Assembly (NCBI GenBank): GCA_018436705.1
Contig: JAHDLA010000027.1
Span: 1 to 64,000 of the forward strand
Source of the DNA: Sedimentibacter sp.
Lineage (GTDB): Bacteria; Bacillota; Clostridia; Tissierellales; Sedimentibacteraceae
Direction of reading: 5' to 3'
Length of the DNA: 64,000 nucleotides
The notes beneath the pieces were generated by a model. That model was not told the DNA's origin and ran no database searches. It saw nothing but the letters and a program-made list of their open reading frames with translations. This document shows positions 45,601-55,066 of this stretch, piece by piece. Positions within the stretch are counted from its first letter, which is position 1. Every line of letters begins with the position of its first letter. The position numbers and the translations under genes were made by a program.

Positions 45601-48600
45601 CCCATATTTCTACAGTCTTTGTCGTCTTATCTTCAGAAAGAACCGAACTTGTTTTATATATTCCCATTCTGGCATTCTCTGGGGATGTAGCCTCCCACAC
45701 CCCAACTCCGCTTTCATGAAGAGGTACTTCTACAGATACAAGACCTGGTGTGCCTGAATTTTGATTAAGCACGGCAGAATAATCTTCATCAAAGCTTAGA
45801 TATAGCTTCCCATCGATGGCATCATTATCATCAGAAAGCCCAATCTTAGCGTGGAATTCATTATCGGGTGCACCATAAATTTCTTCTGATTCAACGCGTG
45901 GTGCTTCGTTATCAATCCAGTCTATCTTCAGCTTTTTAATATCCACATTGCCTGCCATATCAGATACGTAGAAGTAATACTCATCATTCCTCACCAAATT
46001 TACAGGCCCCATATTTTCTTCCTCTTTATCTTCTGAGCCATAACAATTAAATGTTCTTGCCCCATTTACAGCAACTACATTTTCGGCGCTTACTGTAACT
46101 GATGATGCCCATCCATCTTCCTTGCCGCTTTCGGTGGCCATGTCAAACCTTGGTCCGTTGCTTGAAGCTGTTACGGTAATCTGCCTTACAGGCATTATTT
46201 CTCCATTTGAAAGACAAAGCTGGTAGCATATTGTATTCGCTTTATCGCTTATTACAGGCAGACAGAATCTTCCATCATCTGAATAGCTGCTTTCATTAAT
46301 TTCTTCGGAACTGTTAACTATATTTAAGTCCATGTCAAAATAATAATCTACATTCTGCCATTCAACATAACCCGGAGCATCTTCATCCAATGTGCCTGCA
46401 GCATTCCATACTCTTATGCTAGTGGCATACAAGTCAGGATGCTCAGCACTATTAACAAACTTTATGGCATTGTCATAAAAATAAACCAGCTTCCCGTTAT
46501 GAGGTAAACTTCCTTCTACCCCTACGTTCATGCAAAGCGCTCTTTCTCTTTTGTAACCATCCAAGCCTGGAGAACTCCCTATAAGTATTCTGCTAGGTCC
46601 ATACTCCAAATCATAGTTTGGATTGTACTCAATTGTATCGCCATAAACACATCTTTCATTTTCGTCAAATGCAGCAACCCTGTAATAATCCAGTCCTTTA
46701 TCTGCAACTGAAAACCCATCAACAAACATTTCTGTAAAATAAAATTTTTCCACTATGTCAGAATTTAATGATTTTAGGGATACCTCAAGAGCATAAAAAC
46801 CTGTGTTATCCGTAATACCATCTGGAATTACAAAGATTTGCTCATTTGCTGCAGCAATCGGTTTGGTTTTAATCAAAGGATTAAGTTCACTTATTTTTCT
46901 ATAGCTGTTTCCGTCTGAAAATCTCAAGCCTCCTTCTGTTGAAGCAAAATATCCACTTTCATTCACTCCGTGTTCAGTATAATACAAAGCAACGTATGTA
47001 TCATCGCTGTCAAAATCCATTTCTTTCGCTCCCCAGTCCGGCACAACCGGGTTATAAATGGTGAACGGTACTCTGGCACCGTCAAGATTTTTTAAATACT
47101 TGGCAGTTCCGCCCGGAACATAATCTTCATCTCCCCATAAGAGCCCTTCTCTTCCGTCAGCCTGTATACCTTTCCCAAATTTTACCCCTATAGTCTCTGT
47201 CCTGCTGTCGACCCAATTCGGTGCCAGCGAAACGGTAAACTCCTGAACATTGATATTGCCTTCTATCCTTGTAATTGGAAATTTCACATCTACAATCTCA
47301 TAGCCCTCTCCTTCTATTCCTGAAGCAGTTGTAGACTCTCCATCAATATAAGTTCCGCTGTAGTAAAAGCTGTTTTCCTTATCAGGTCCATATAAATCAT
47401 AACGCTCAAGATATACTCCGTCCGCCGTATCCAGATAAAAAGCTGTGCTGTCACCACAACCATGCTCATTAAAATCCACATGCACAGGCAATGCTTCATT
47501 ATCAGAATAATCCCACACATTTCTAAGCTGCGGCGTATATCCATATGCAGTTACAAATGTTACATCTATTTCACCGTAATACGACAAACTTCTACCATTA
47601 TATATATATGATGGTATAGGATTGAGCATGGAGCCCAAAAAATACATATCGTCTTCATTTAATTCATCGCTGTTATCTAGCAGATAGCCTCCACTGTCAC
47701 TAACTGTTACTTCTGCCTTATACCACTTAGAATATGATGAAACCATTGGGTTTTTGTTTATTGAATCGTCAGATTTCTCTACAACCCTAAGAGCATAGAG
47801 CAAATCATCCCTTCCTTTTTTAGTATCTAATAAATAATCATCCATACTGGATATCTCTGTAACAAAATATTCTTTTTCCTTTTCAGGATTTTTAATCATA
47901 ATTACAGACGTTGCTGGAAGGCCGTTTAAACTTGCACTGCCTCCTGAATAAGAATTTAAATCCATACCTATTTCAACAGTATCAGCCGGTATATCCAAGC
48001 CCTTTTTTATTTCTATATTCGGATTTGCCTTTGTTAAGTCTAGCGTGCATGGTATTATCATATATTCCGACTTGTTGCCATTTTTGTCAGATGCTCTGAC
48101 AGTAAGATCTAATTCTTTAATCTCACCTGCTCCGTACTCAGAGCTTTCTATTTTTATTTTCAAAACTTTATCTGTTGAACCGCTCTCCGCCTCGCCTGTA
48201 AAATTTATCCATTCATTGGAAGGCCCTTCACCACTGTAAGTCCACTGATATTCAACATCATTTGGGTTAGTTCCTACAGAATCTTTTATTATAATATAAG
48301 CGGATAGTGTTCCTTCGTCGTCAGCAAAATTAAAGTCCTGCCTATAACCAGAAAAAATTATTTCCGGCCCCACAAGGTCTGCTGAATAATTCATTACAAA
48401 GCTGTTTTTTCCTTTATTCTGTGCATAATCACCGGGCAAAACAACTATTTCAGAATCAACCATATTGTATTTTTCTTTGTCTAATAGTCTTATATGTATA
48501 TAGTTTCCTACCTCGACTTGATTAAATACCATAGTCATCAAGTTCTCTTTTTCATTGCTGGTGACTCCTTTTATATACTGTCCATCAGAAGGCCTGTCAG

Positions 48601-50566
48601 GCAATGCAGATACATAGTATTTAAAAGCGTAGGTCCCACCCGAATCTTCATCAAGCCATGCAAAACTTCCTGTCATTCCGTTCGTACCGCTAGCATATTC
48701 ATTGTTTGCACTTATTGCGTCAACATCGCTAATATTTATAGGAAAATAAAATTCTTTTTTGTTTTGACTGTTGTAAAATACCGGTGTATATTTTCCTTCA
48801 TATTCATTAATCGGCGTTTCTGCTTTTGGAAGTTGTGTATCCAAATATTGCTGCTGAGATGCAGCGGGTATGTCCGAAGCACTTCCTGTAATTGCATTTT
48901 GCCTATAATCGGCTGTACCATCAGGAAACTCAATTTTTGTTATTTTTATAGGAGAAACTTCTCCATAAGGCACCATATTTTCAGTTATTTCTAATGGTTC
49001 AAAAATAACTTTAGATACTTTTATTCCATTAACTCCATCATCTATTTCTTTAAGAGCCGCTCCTTTTAATTTGACCGTATCTGATCCATCTTTTACATTA
49101 AAAAATGCAGTAACCTCTTGAACTCCATCCGGTATGCTCAATTGTTCGCTGAATTTTGCACTAAATGTCAACACATCTCCAATCCCAGCAAACACAGTAC
49201 TTCTGTCTATATCTTCCGGCCAGTCCTCAATTTGAGAACTTTGATTGCTTTCTGCCCCTATCCTCGCTCCGCTTATATCCAAAGACTTAACCTTGGGAGC
49301 AACATTATCTAAAAAGCACTTTGTTGACATTTCCCGGTTGCTTTGCTGCCAGTTAACAGGATTACCCGACATATCAGTAATCAATGACGATGTTTTTGTA
49401 AGTTCTTCAATTTGTGCCAGGTTATCGGTAATTGTTACATGTGTTCCATTTTTACCTAAGAGAATAAGAGGAAACTTGTTTTCTCCTCCAATGTTATTGA
49501 TCCAGTCCTGTTTACTTGAAATTCCAGAAATATACACATTTATAGGCTTTTCAGACAGTGTTTCCGGAACATCAAATTTAAATGACATTCTTTTTCCTGC
49601 AACCTCTACAAGCCTGCCTTTAATTTCTTCTGTATTTACTTGAACATTATTTTCAATTCCCATAATTACAAAATTCAGCATAACATTCTCTAGTGGCAAT
49701 TCATCAGAAGCAAAACGAATCAGTTCATCAAAGTAAAGATTTACATATCCCGTTTCATTCGCTTTAAATCCGTTAGTCTCTTCCTCCCCTCCAGGCGTTC
49801 TGCTTGACGTAATTGTTGTTATCCTCGGATTAACTTTGTCTACAAGGCCTACAGACACCTTTGAAACTTTTGAACTTCCGCATTTGCATCCCAGCCCTGT
49901 AAAATAAAGCTGCAGACCTAGACTGCCTCTTACATTTAACTTCCTTATTTTGTGATGATTGACTGCACTTTCATCCGGTGCGTCCCGATCACTTGCCAGA
50001 CTAATAAAATTATACACTCCATTATTATTTAAATGACCCACTGAAGCGTAGGCACGATCAAGAATCTTTGAATCATGCCTCCCATAATTTCTGTGCTCAT
50101 CTGCCGTAAGATCAGCTGAAAAATCCAAATACACCTGTCCGCTTGAAAAAAGATCTCCAACTCCTTCATTTCCCTCAATAGATTCATATACATAATACGT
50201 TCCGCCGCTGTATGTTTTTTTCACTTTTTTTTGATAATTCCAATCATAATAAGCTTTCCAGTAATCTCCGTTTTCATAATGCATCATACTGGTATTATAA
50301 CTTAACGAGCTACTGGCACCAGAAACATTATTTGCTGAAGTTCTTACAAATTTGTATGCAAGGTTAAAATTATCATCTTTATTGCGCAGATAAGTTCTTC
50401 TAAATAAATCATTTTGAGAATTAATTATATTCATAACACCAACTGCCGGTTTCTGTATATTATAATTAACCTCATCAGAATTTCCTGCAAATACCTGGAT
50501 AGGAATTACAGAAATTATCATAACTACAGCCAAAATCAAAGCAATCTTTCTTTTTTTGCATATCAT
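42644..50566 (-). CDS. Giant secreted Ig-like repeat protein (2640 aa)
   Basis: A signal peptide (MICKKRKIALILAVVMIISVIPIQVFA) is followed by a 2600-residue extracellular chain with no SLH, LPxTG or membrane anchor. At least nine D-x-x-G-N turns occur (for example SDMAGN, GSDQAGN, TDKAGN, TDTSGN), the mark of bacterial Ig-like domains. The end has a DUF5011-like domain (VVSAREGISAEEMLNMLKSG...DNRDGTVEDY...YEATDTSGNKSS). AAGGAGGGAG precedes the ATG. It is the first of the surface operon and lies 12 bp before the SLH protein, suggesting that the anchored partner may hold this one at the cell surface. Confidence 0.9.
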   Translation of the reverse strand: MICKKRKIALILAVVMIISVIPIQVFAGNSDEVNYNIQKPAVGVMNIINSQNDLFRRTYLRNKDDNFNLAYKFVRTSANNVSGASSSLSYNTSMMHYENGDYWKAYYDWNYQKKVKKTYSGGTYYVYESIEGNEGVGDLFSSGQVYLDFSADLTADEHRNYGRHDSKILDRAYASVGHLNNNGVYNFISLASDRDAPDESAVNHHKIRKLNVRGSLGLQLYFTGLGCKCGSSKVSKVSVGLVDKVNPRITTITSSRTPGGEEETNGFKANETGYVNLYFDELIRFASDELPLENVMLNFVIMGIENNVQVNTEEIKGRLVEVAGKRMSFKFDVPETLSEKPINVYISGISSKQDWINNIGGENKFPLILLGKNGTHVTITDNLAQIEELTKTSSLITDMSGNPVNWQQSNREMSTKCFLDNVAPKVKSLDISGARIGAESNQSSQIEDWPEDIDRSTVFAGIGDVLTFSAKFSEQLSIPDGVQEVTAFFNVKDGSDTVKLKGAALKEIDDGVNGIKVSKVIFEPLEITENMVPYGEVSPIKITKIEFPDGTADYRQNAITGSASDIPAASQQQYLDTQLPKAETPINEYEGKYTPVFYNSQNKKEFYFPINISDVDAISANNEYASGTNGMTGSFAWLDEDSGGTYAFKYYVSALPDRPSDGQYIKGVTSNEKENLMTMVFNQVEVGNYIHIRLLDKEKYNMVDSEIVVLPGDYAQNKGKNSFVMNYSADLVGPEIIFSGYRQDFNFADDEGTLSAYIIIKDSVGTNPNDVEYQWTYSGEGPSNEWINFTGEAESGSTDKVLKIKIESSEYGAGEIKELDLTVRASDKNGNKSEYMIIPCTLDLTKANPNIEIKKGLDIPADTVEIGMDLNSYSGGSASLNGLPATSVIMIKNPEKEKEYFVTEISSMDDYLLDTKKGRDDLLYALRVVEKSDDSINKNPMVSSYSKWYKAEVTVSDSGGYLLDNSDELNEDDMYFLGSMLNPIPSYIYNGRSLSYYGEIDVTFVTAYGYTPQLRNVWDYSDNEALPVHVDFNEHGCGDSTAFYLDTADGVYLERYDLYGPDKENSFYYSGTYIDGESTTASGIEGEGYEIVDVKFPITRIEGNINVQEFTVSLAPNWVDSRTETIGVKFGKGIQADGREGLLWGDEDYVPGGTAKYLKNLDGARVPFTIYNPVVPDWGAKEMDFDSDDTYVALYYTEHGVNESGYFASTEGGLRFSDGNSYRKISELNPLIKTKPIAAANEQIFVIPDGITDNTGFYALEVSLKSLNSDIVEKFYFTEMFVDGFSVADKGLDYYRVAAFDENERCVYGDTIEYNPNYDLEYGPSRILIGSSPGLDGYKRERALCMNVGVEGSLPHNGKLVYFYDNAIKFVNSAEHPDLYATSIRVWNAAGTLDEDAPGYVEWQNVDYYFDMDLNIVNSSEEINESSYSDDGRFCLPVISDKANTICYQLCLSNGEIMPVRQITVTASSNGPRFDMATESGKEDGWASSVTVSAENVVAVNGARTFNCYGSEDKEEENMGPVNLVRNDEYYFYVSDMAGNVDIKKLKIDWIDNEAPRVESEEIYGAPDNEFHAKIGLSDDNDAIDGKLYLSFDEDYSAVLNQNSGTPGLVSVEVPLHESGVGVWEATSPENARMGIYKTSSVLSEDKTTKTVEIWGAFKYDSSKEDEYSARLTFSGSDQAGNISESYETDYYYDDETDEFHEYYGDPIEGTYLEYSPKNIEPKYNDAFLTPDDKVNLNFTAPVLVTGPYNSNPRFSADTDSAAIYSDGLCNISYVDLFGNNYTGNVNITAFNDFNAYIKYTETQPTQNDVTVAVEIPKDSAAVINELKGTISKDGGDTSVEGIIKEGGKSAEITLTNNGSIILTIENKGKTKDRVINVSNIDRSVESVTPYIYYTAGEPMPGETITTDVVVAGIKCNELLTGTNGPLTYTFTDGSKAGDSYTFEYEDSAKNNGSATVYLEHDVIVMELDEMPPEYNVVLYSKLDYLNKQRDSFNSSESIEKAIESLPAAQGYMLIFNISDLSPVKLILKEGLSVDHPAYEDESDIISGITVNDRAVIIDKNAQFTIYLVDEHGNATSLPLMNFDKVDNEIPTANIEYVAETFYSTVGYLLPDNDEDIIVTNIAGVEKDTSVGEYGGKYYHKYEDNEEFVFYYKDQVGNANSTEAPVDWLDVSPPQVISVKWTPVGEGQGYDDGIYPPPAVQTNKDISAQIKFSKTVQDVKAYYKGTKEEIEKEKVEISFIQSGAVVTYHENADVDLYFNSYNGKDALLSLGSVTCIDKEEFNVSASFAVSDDMQRVKYTFSADKDVFMAENSSGDNVEFGREFEYTFTANGSYDMHFTDKAGNCFVYAVKINEIDKKNMKVYFNTTDSDDGAVDNAGTLQFTENENVEFYVKLSKNGDIKFNGGTAVSAEKNKWVKFEFTPSEDTDFYVVEATDAVRGTKVYNYLNVQLPDKVPPVILFASQVVSAREGISAEEMLNMLKSGVTVSDNRDGTVEDYAVFATDVHGAPINITDIAEPGRYRVTYEATDTSGNKSSSDRILRVYGKNSLNLLINGEAAENEGTVVLNTGEITLTIENLPVYGTNKEPSTVFWKEGIKTPAQMKTKSVRAETDSITLPDEGFYTIYVRAQDRKDYITYVYIQR

Positions 50567-50709
50567 TGAAATCTCCCTCCTTATAAAAATTTAAATTCTG
50601 GCATATCTCATTACATTTGCCTTTAACACTCTGTATAATTTTCTCACCACTTTCATCCATTTTCTAAACAAAAAACCATTGCTAATAATATAATATTCAT
50701 AAATCACAT

Positions 50710-50735
50710 AAAAAAAAATAGCCCTCAAGGGCTAT
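50710..50735 (-). terminator. Terminator after the MalT-like regulator gene
   Basis: ATAGCCCT (50718-50725) and AGGGCTAT (50728-50735) form an 8-bp stem with a 2-nt loop at most; the minus-strand RNA then has eight U. The surface operon thus needs its own promoter in 50567-50709. Confidence 0.88.
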
Positions 50736-50785
50736 AAAACTAGTGCAGTAATATTTTGTTTTCTGCTTTACTATTGAAAATATTC

Positions 50786-53281
50786 TTATAATTTAAATTT
50801 CCTAAGTTCTTCTCTCTTTTTAATGTTTAGTTTTACAAATACTTTTTTTAGGGTATTTTTTACTGTATATATTGAAATAAAAAGCTTTTCAGCTATTTCT
50901 GCATTATCAAGCCCTTCTTGAACCAGCATTGAGATTTCTCTTTCTCTTGGAGTAAGCTTATAATCATCTTCATGTAATTCTTTATTTATGACAGCGACAC
51001 CACGCTTTTGTCTTTTTAAAAGTTTTAATATATCTTTAACGCCTGACTGATATTTTTGTATTAACATAGCCCGTTCCAACATCGGTACAATTTCACTCCC
51101 CATTTCGGCAAACGGCATATAAACCCTATCAGGTAATGCAATATCAAGAGCAAGTTTCATATAATTCTGAGCCTCTCCGAACCTTCCTTCAGCCTGCTTT
51201 ATAAGCCCCAGCAATATGTATAAATAAACCTTTGTAAGAAGGAAATTAAGTTTATTTGCAAGTAAAAGATATTCTTCTGACAATCCATATATTTCTGATT
51301 GATTCTTAGTACCTCCGCTTAGCCAAAGATACCACAAATGAATAATATGAGCAAAAGACGTGGCTACTTCATAAAGGTTTGAACGAACCGTCCTGAATTC
51401 AGTAATCCATTCCGGAACATCATCAGGAATGCCTCTGGTTACTGCCAGAAATCCCATGCAAAGATCACGGACATACTGAATTCTCTGCTCCGAAGCAATG
51501 TCAACTCTACTGTCAATCTGTTTCACAGATTTAAGAAATGCATCTGTATCACCTCTAAGCATTTCAATTCTTGCCAGCTGCAGTTGTGCACACATGGCAA
51601 TACTGTCCTGTCTTTGCATCTCTGCTGCATAAACAGCTCTGTAACAAAAAGGCTCTGAAGCTTTGTCATACCCTCTTAAAAAAAGAGCTTCGCTCCTCAT
51701 AGCCTCTCCAGCTCCGCTGCCATGGCCACATGCAAGCTTAATGTAATATGGCATGCATTCATCCATAAGATTCAGATCATCATCAAGCTTTCCGCTTTTT
51801 CCCCAGAACATATATATAACCGAAGGTGCACCAAAGGTCCAAGCATGATTTGCAACAATAAACTTTGAAGGCCCTTGAAGCATTTCATATGCCTTTCTGT
51901 GCATTTGGCTCATTTCATAAATATTATTGAATTTTGAAAAAGACATAAGGAGTATGAGTTCTCCCCTAAGTTTTCTTATCTTTTCAGATTCCAGCTCAGC
52001 ACTATTTTCAAGTATTCTTTTAATAATTCCGCATAACTCGGCAAACTCCTCTTTCTTCCCAAGTAAAAACATTTCAAAAGCAAAAACAACTATAAGCCCA
52101 GGATACTTGTTTAGTATTTCATCTGATGTGTTTTCAATAACATTCATCATAAATATATCTGACCCTTTGCCCATATAATCTATTAAGTCGGAACCATTAA
52201 GTGGAAGTTTCATCAGTTCTCCATAGTTTTTTGAGTAGTAAAAAAATATGGCTGCCTGGTAGTACTTCTTGACCTCCGCGCATGACCTCCCTGCAGTTTC
52301 ATATACTTCCCGCTTTTCTTCCTTATCGGCAAAACGATCTATTCTGTCAAGAAGGTATTCTTTTAAAAGGTTATGTATTACGTAGTCTCCTACGCTGCGT
52401 TCATACCTTAAAAAAGTATTGTTTTTTATTAGATTTACGGCATATTGCGGAAGTTTGTCCACACCTAAAACTATACATGCCTGCTCTACAGAAAAAGATT
52501 CAAGTACAGAAATATAAAGGAGAAGTGACTGTTGTTCCTTGCTCAATCTTTTCCATATTACAATTTCAATAAGTTGATTTATTCCTTCACACCTTTTTAG
52601 CTTTCCTGTTTCTTTATATTCCATACTATACATGTTAAGTGGTGCCACCCACCCTTCTGTCATTTCATAAACGTCCTTGTTTTCCTTTGCTGTGAGCCTT
52701 ATACCGTTATGAAGAAACATCTGTCTTACATCATCCTTCTCGTACAAAAAAATGTTTTCTCCTATATAGTTCATAACGGAAGGATGTGATACGTATAAAT
52801 TCTCTTTGTGCGATGGTTGCGAAATTATAATGAAGTGAAAATAATAATTTTTATGATTTGAGAGTGCCTCCAGCAAAAGATGGGGAAGCTGGTCTCTTAT
52901 AAGCTGAAAATTGTCAACAACGAATACTGTATCAAAGCTACATTGAATTTCGTGAATATACTTGCATATTTGAGCTAAATTTTCATCACAAGGCATACCA
53001 ATGAGCCGAAGCTTACGGGCAGCCAGCAAATCTGCCTGCTCCAGAATTGTGCATATTCCGTTCCATGCAGCTGCAGCGGATTCGCCAAGGCATGTATACC
53101 ATAAGTCTTTTATATTTTTGTCTTTTTTATTATTCAGATATTCCTTTACCGCAATTGTTTTCCCAAATCCCGAAGGAGCCTCAACCAATGTTAGACTGCT
53201 GTATAATGTCTGTTCAATCTTATTAAGTATACGTTCCGGAACATAATATGAATTGTTGAATTTTTTCCTTTTAACTGTCAT
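50786..53281 (-). CDS. MalT-like (STAND ATPase) LuxR-family transcriptional regulator
   Basis: An 831-aa regulator with the MalT/LAL layout. An N-terminal NTPase has Walker A EAPSGFGKT (34-42) and a Walker-B-like FVVDNFQ. A winged-helix and long helical-repeat middle follow, and a C-terminal LuxR helix-turn-helix, LTPREREISMLVQEGLDNAEIAEKLFISIYTVKNTLKKVF. MalT-type proteins bind an inducer through the helical repeats and activate transcription as ATP-bound oligomers. It lies directly upstream of the two giant surface-protein genes on the same strand, separated by a terminator. I infer that it activates their operon. Confidence 0.9.
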   Translation of the reverse strand: MTVKRKKFNNSYYVPERILNKIEQTLYSSLTLVEAPSGFGKTIAVKEYLNNKKDKNIKDLWYTCLGESAAAAWNGICTILEQADLLAARKLRLIGMPCDENLAQICKYIHEIQCSFDTVFVVDNFQLIRDQLPHLLLEALSNHKNYYFHFIIISQPSHKENLYVSHPSVMNYIGENIFLYEKDDVRQMFLHNGIRLTAKENKDVYEMTEGWVAPLNMYSMEYKETGKLKRCEGINQLIEIVIWKRLSKEQQSLLLYISVLESFSVEQACIVLGVDKLPQYAVNLIKNNTFLRYERSVGDYVIHNLLKEYLLDRIDRFADKEEKREVYETAGRSCAEVKKYYQAAIFFYYSKNYGELMKLPLNGSDLIDYMGKGSDIFMMNVIENTSDEILNKYPGLIVVFAFEMFLLGKKEEFAELCGIIKRILENSAELESEKIRKLRGELILLMSFSKFNNIYEMSQMHRKAYEMLQGPSKFIVANHAWTFGAPSVIYMFWGKSGKLDDDLNLMDECMPYYIKLACGHGSGAGEAMRSEALFLRGYDKASEPFCYRAVYAAEMQRQDSIAMCAQLQLARIEMLRGDTDAFLKSVKQIDSRVDIASEQRIQYVRDLCMGFLAVTRGIPDDVPEWITEFRTVRSNLYEVATSFAHIIHLWYLWLSGGTKNQSEIYGLSEEYLLLANKLNFLLTKVYLYILLGLIKQAEGRFGEAQNYMKLALDIALPDRVYMPFAEMGSEIVPMLERAMLIQKYQSGVKDILKLLKRQKRGVAVINKELHEDDYKLTPREREISMLVQEGLDNAEIAEKLFISIYTVKNTLKKVFVKLNIKKREELRKFKL

Positions 53282-53483
53282 TTTGCCCCCCCTTTCAATT
53301 TTATTTCCAACATAAGATGCTTTTTACAATTATTTATACATTATTATACCTTATGATAAGTTGGGCTACAAGCATAAACTGCCGTGCTGGTATTGCAAAC
53401 CATCAAAATTTTGCAGGTACAAACTTTCCTATCGCGATTTAAAAATTTAGCATATGTAATTAATATTATATATTAATTACAAT

Positions 53484-53516
53484 ATCTTCCTGACATGCAT
53501 CTCATATCAGGAAGAT
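53484..53516 (-). terminator. Hairpin downstream of the HAAS membrane gene
   Basis: ATCTTCCTGA (53484-53493) pairs with TCAGGAAGAT (53507-53516), a 10-bp stem. The U tract after it on the minus strand is poor (AUAUUGUAAUU). The rest of 53282-53565 is the AT-rich leader of the regulator gene, without an ORF I would support. Confidence 0.5.
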
Positions 53517-53565
53517 AGATAGCAATAATATATTTCGCACAATGGTCATATAAAAATATCATGGA

Positions 53566-54540
53566 TTAGATATTAGTTTTTTTATCTACAAGATGAGTGA
53601 TTGCTCCTACAGCAATGAACAATACCCCAGCTACAGGCCATAAAATCCATGATACGTCCCATCTGCCTGTAATAAAGCTGTATCCAAGGTAAAGCGCTGT
53701 TGCCACCGCCCAGTATATGGAAGATACTGCTTCAAGCACACCGCTTTTTTTATCTGCAGCATAGTCTTCTTCTTGAAGAAGAACTTTACACGCTTCGTAT
53801 AAACCATTATTTTTTATTATGTTGTACGTGGAACATGCAACTGCTGTAACTGTTATAGTTACAGCCAGAACAGCCATGCCGCCTTCTTGAAATATAAAAG
53901 AAGCAAGCAAGATCGGCAGTGCACTTAAAATATAGACAGCAACTGAAAAGCTGACAGCATACCTGTAAACAGGTTCCTCCCTTTTCTTAATTTCACGCAC
54001 CATGCATTCAGCCTGATAATCTAATTTAAATAGTTCTTTTTTTAGTCTTTCATATTTTTCCATTCCCACAGAATATCTTATCAAAATATATACTCCTGCT
54101 GCTACAAATAGCAGTAAAGTTGTAAGCCCCAATATGAAAGCATACTTTTCTTTAAAGCCTATAAAACTTACCTCCACAAGACCGTACAAGCCTATGAGAA
54201 GTACTGGTGACATAATACAAAGCCATACTCCCAATGCAATCTTTGGAGCAGCATCCCCTGCATCGTATATATATGCCTTCGCATAATCTAATGTAATCAG
54301 CGGCAATTCGCTTTTATGATTAAGTACATCTCTGATTCCCAGCGTCTCAGCAAGCTCCTCCAAATTGCCAAATTCTGAAATTACAATTCCTACAGCTTCA
54401 TTTTCTGTTTTCCCGCTGTTTTTAAGCTCGTGATATTTGTCCTCCATCATTTCGGTTAAATCTTTTTTCGCTCCTATAACCTCCGCTGTCTTAGGCAGTC
54501 CCGCAAACATGTTATCAAGATAACTTATAATTGTATTCAT
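53566..54540 (-). CDS. HAAS/permease-prefix-domain membrane protein (PadR partner)
   Basis: 324 aa. The N-terminal 80 residues are a helical HAAS-type (DUF1700-like) domain, MNTIISYLDNMFAGLPKTAEVIGAKKDLTEMMEDKYHELK...GKTENEAVGIVISEFGNLEELAETLG. It is followed by six or so membrane helices. The ATG at 54538-54540 follows GGAGGGAATTA and abuts the PadR stop. Such proteins are habitually encoded with a PadR regulator and are thought to act in envelope-stress or transporter regulation; no more exact function is known to me. Confidence 0.82.
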   Translation of the reverse strand: MNTIISYLDNMFAGLPKTAEVIGAKKDLTEMMEDKYHELKNSGKTENEAVGIVISEFGNLEELAETLGIRDVLNHKSELPLITLDYAKAYIYDAGDAAPKIALGVWLCIMSPVLLIGLYGLVEVSFIGFKEKYAFILGLTTLLLFVAAGVYILIRYSVGMEKYERLKKELFKLDYQAECMVREIKKREEPVYRYAVSFSVAVYILSALPILLASFIFQEGGMAVLAVTITVTAVACSTYNIIKNNGLYEACKVLLQEEDYAADKKSGVLEAVSSIYWAVATALYLGYSFITGRWDVSWILWPVAGVLFIAVGAITHLVDKKTNI

Positions 54541-54869
54541 TAATTCCCTCCTTCTATAAACTTGCATATAACTTCCTGCGTTATTTTCCATTCCTCACAT
54601 TTTTCTCTGTAATAGCTTAGCCCTTTATCCGTTATTTTGTAATAAGTTCTTGTTTTACCGTTAGTTTTACTTCCTGGATAAGATTCAATCAATCCGTTTG
54701 ATTCCATTCTTTTAAAAGCCGAATAAAGCGTTGTTTCCTTCATTATGTATTTCTCATCTGTCATTTGTCTAATTTGTCTTGAAATCTCATATCCATAAGA
54801 TGGCTCACGAAGCAACAGATATAAAATCATTATATCGTTATATCCACGTATTACATCACTGCTTATCAT
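54540..54869 (-). CDS. PadR-family transcriptional regulator
   Basis: A 109-aa winged-helix repressor. Family hallmarks are GYNDIMILYLLLREPSYGYEISRQIRQ, then MKETTLYSAFKRMESNGLIESYPG and TRTYYKITDKGLSYYREKCEEW. The ATG at 54867-54869 has AAAGGAAG upstream; the ATG five codons before overlaps that site. It is cotranscribed with the HAAS protein (stop and start overlap) and is preceded by a perfect palindrome that is its likely autoregulatory operator. Confidence 0.93.
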   Translation of the reverse strand: MISSDVIRGYNDIMILYLLLREPSYGYEISRQIRQMTDEKYIMKETTLYSAFKRMESNGLIESYPGSKTNGKTRTYYKITDKGLSYYREKCEEWKITQEVICKFIEGGN

Positions 54870-54909
54870 ATATCTTCCTTTCAAAGCTTATTAATTACTT
54901 TATCTGTCG

Positions 54910-54928
54910 TACTACGACTATCGTAGTA
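54910..54928. promoter_or_regulatory. PadR operator palindrome
   Basis: TACTACGA-CTA-TCGTAGTA is a perfect 8-bp inverted repeat with a 3-bp centre, 41 bp upstream of the PadR start, in the promoter region. Confidence 0.7.
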
Positions 54929-54969
54929 AATATATCATAATTACTATGGCAAATCAAGTAATTTTAAAC

Positions 54970-55009
54970 AAAAAAAATTGGCGACTAAGAGTACCGTCTC
55001 AATTGCCAA
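54970..55009 (-). terminator. Terminator after lrgB
   Basis: TTGGC (54978-54982) pairs with GCCAA (55005-55009), with an inner GAG/CTC helix, and is followed on the minus strand by eight U. Confidence 0.75.
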
Positions 55010-55066
55010 CATATTTGATATTTTATTTATTTCAGAATTCATATTTAAAATATAAAATTCAGTTAT

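Noticed and set aside
36266..50566. CRISPR or tandem DNA repeats in the giant surface genes
   Set aside because: The repeated D-x-x-G-N turns are protein-level similarity; I saw no regularly spaced identical DNA repeats.
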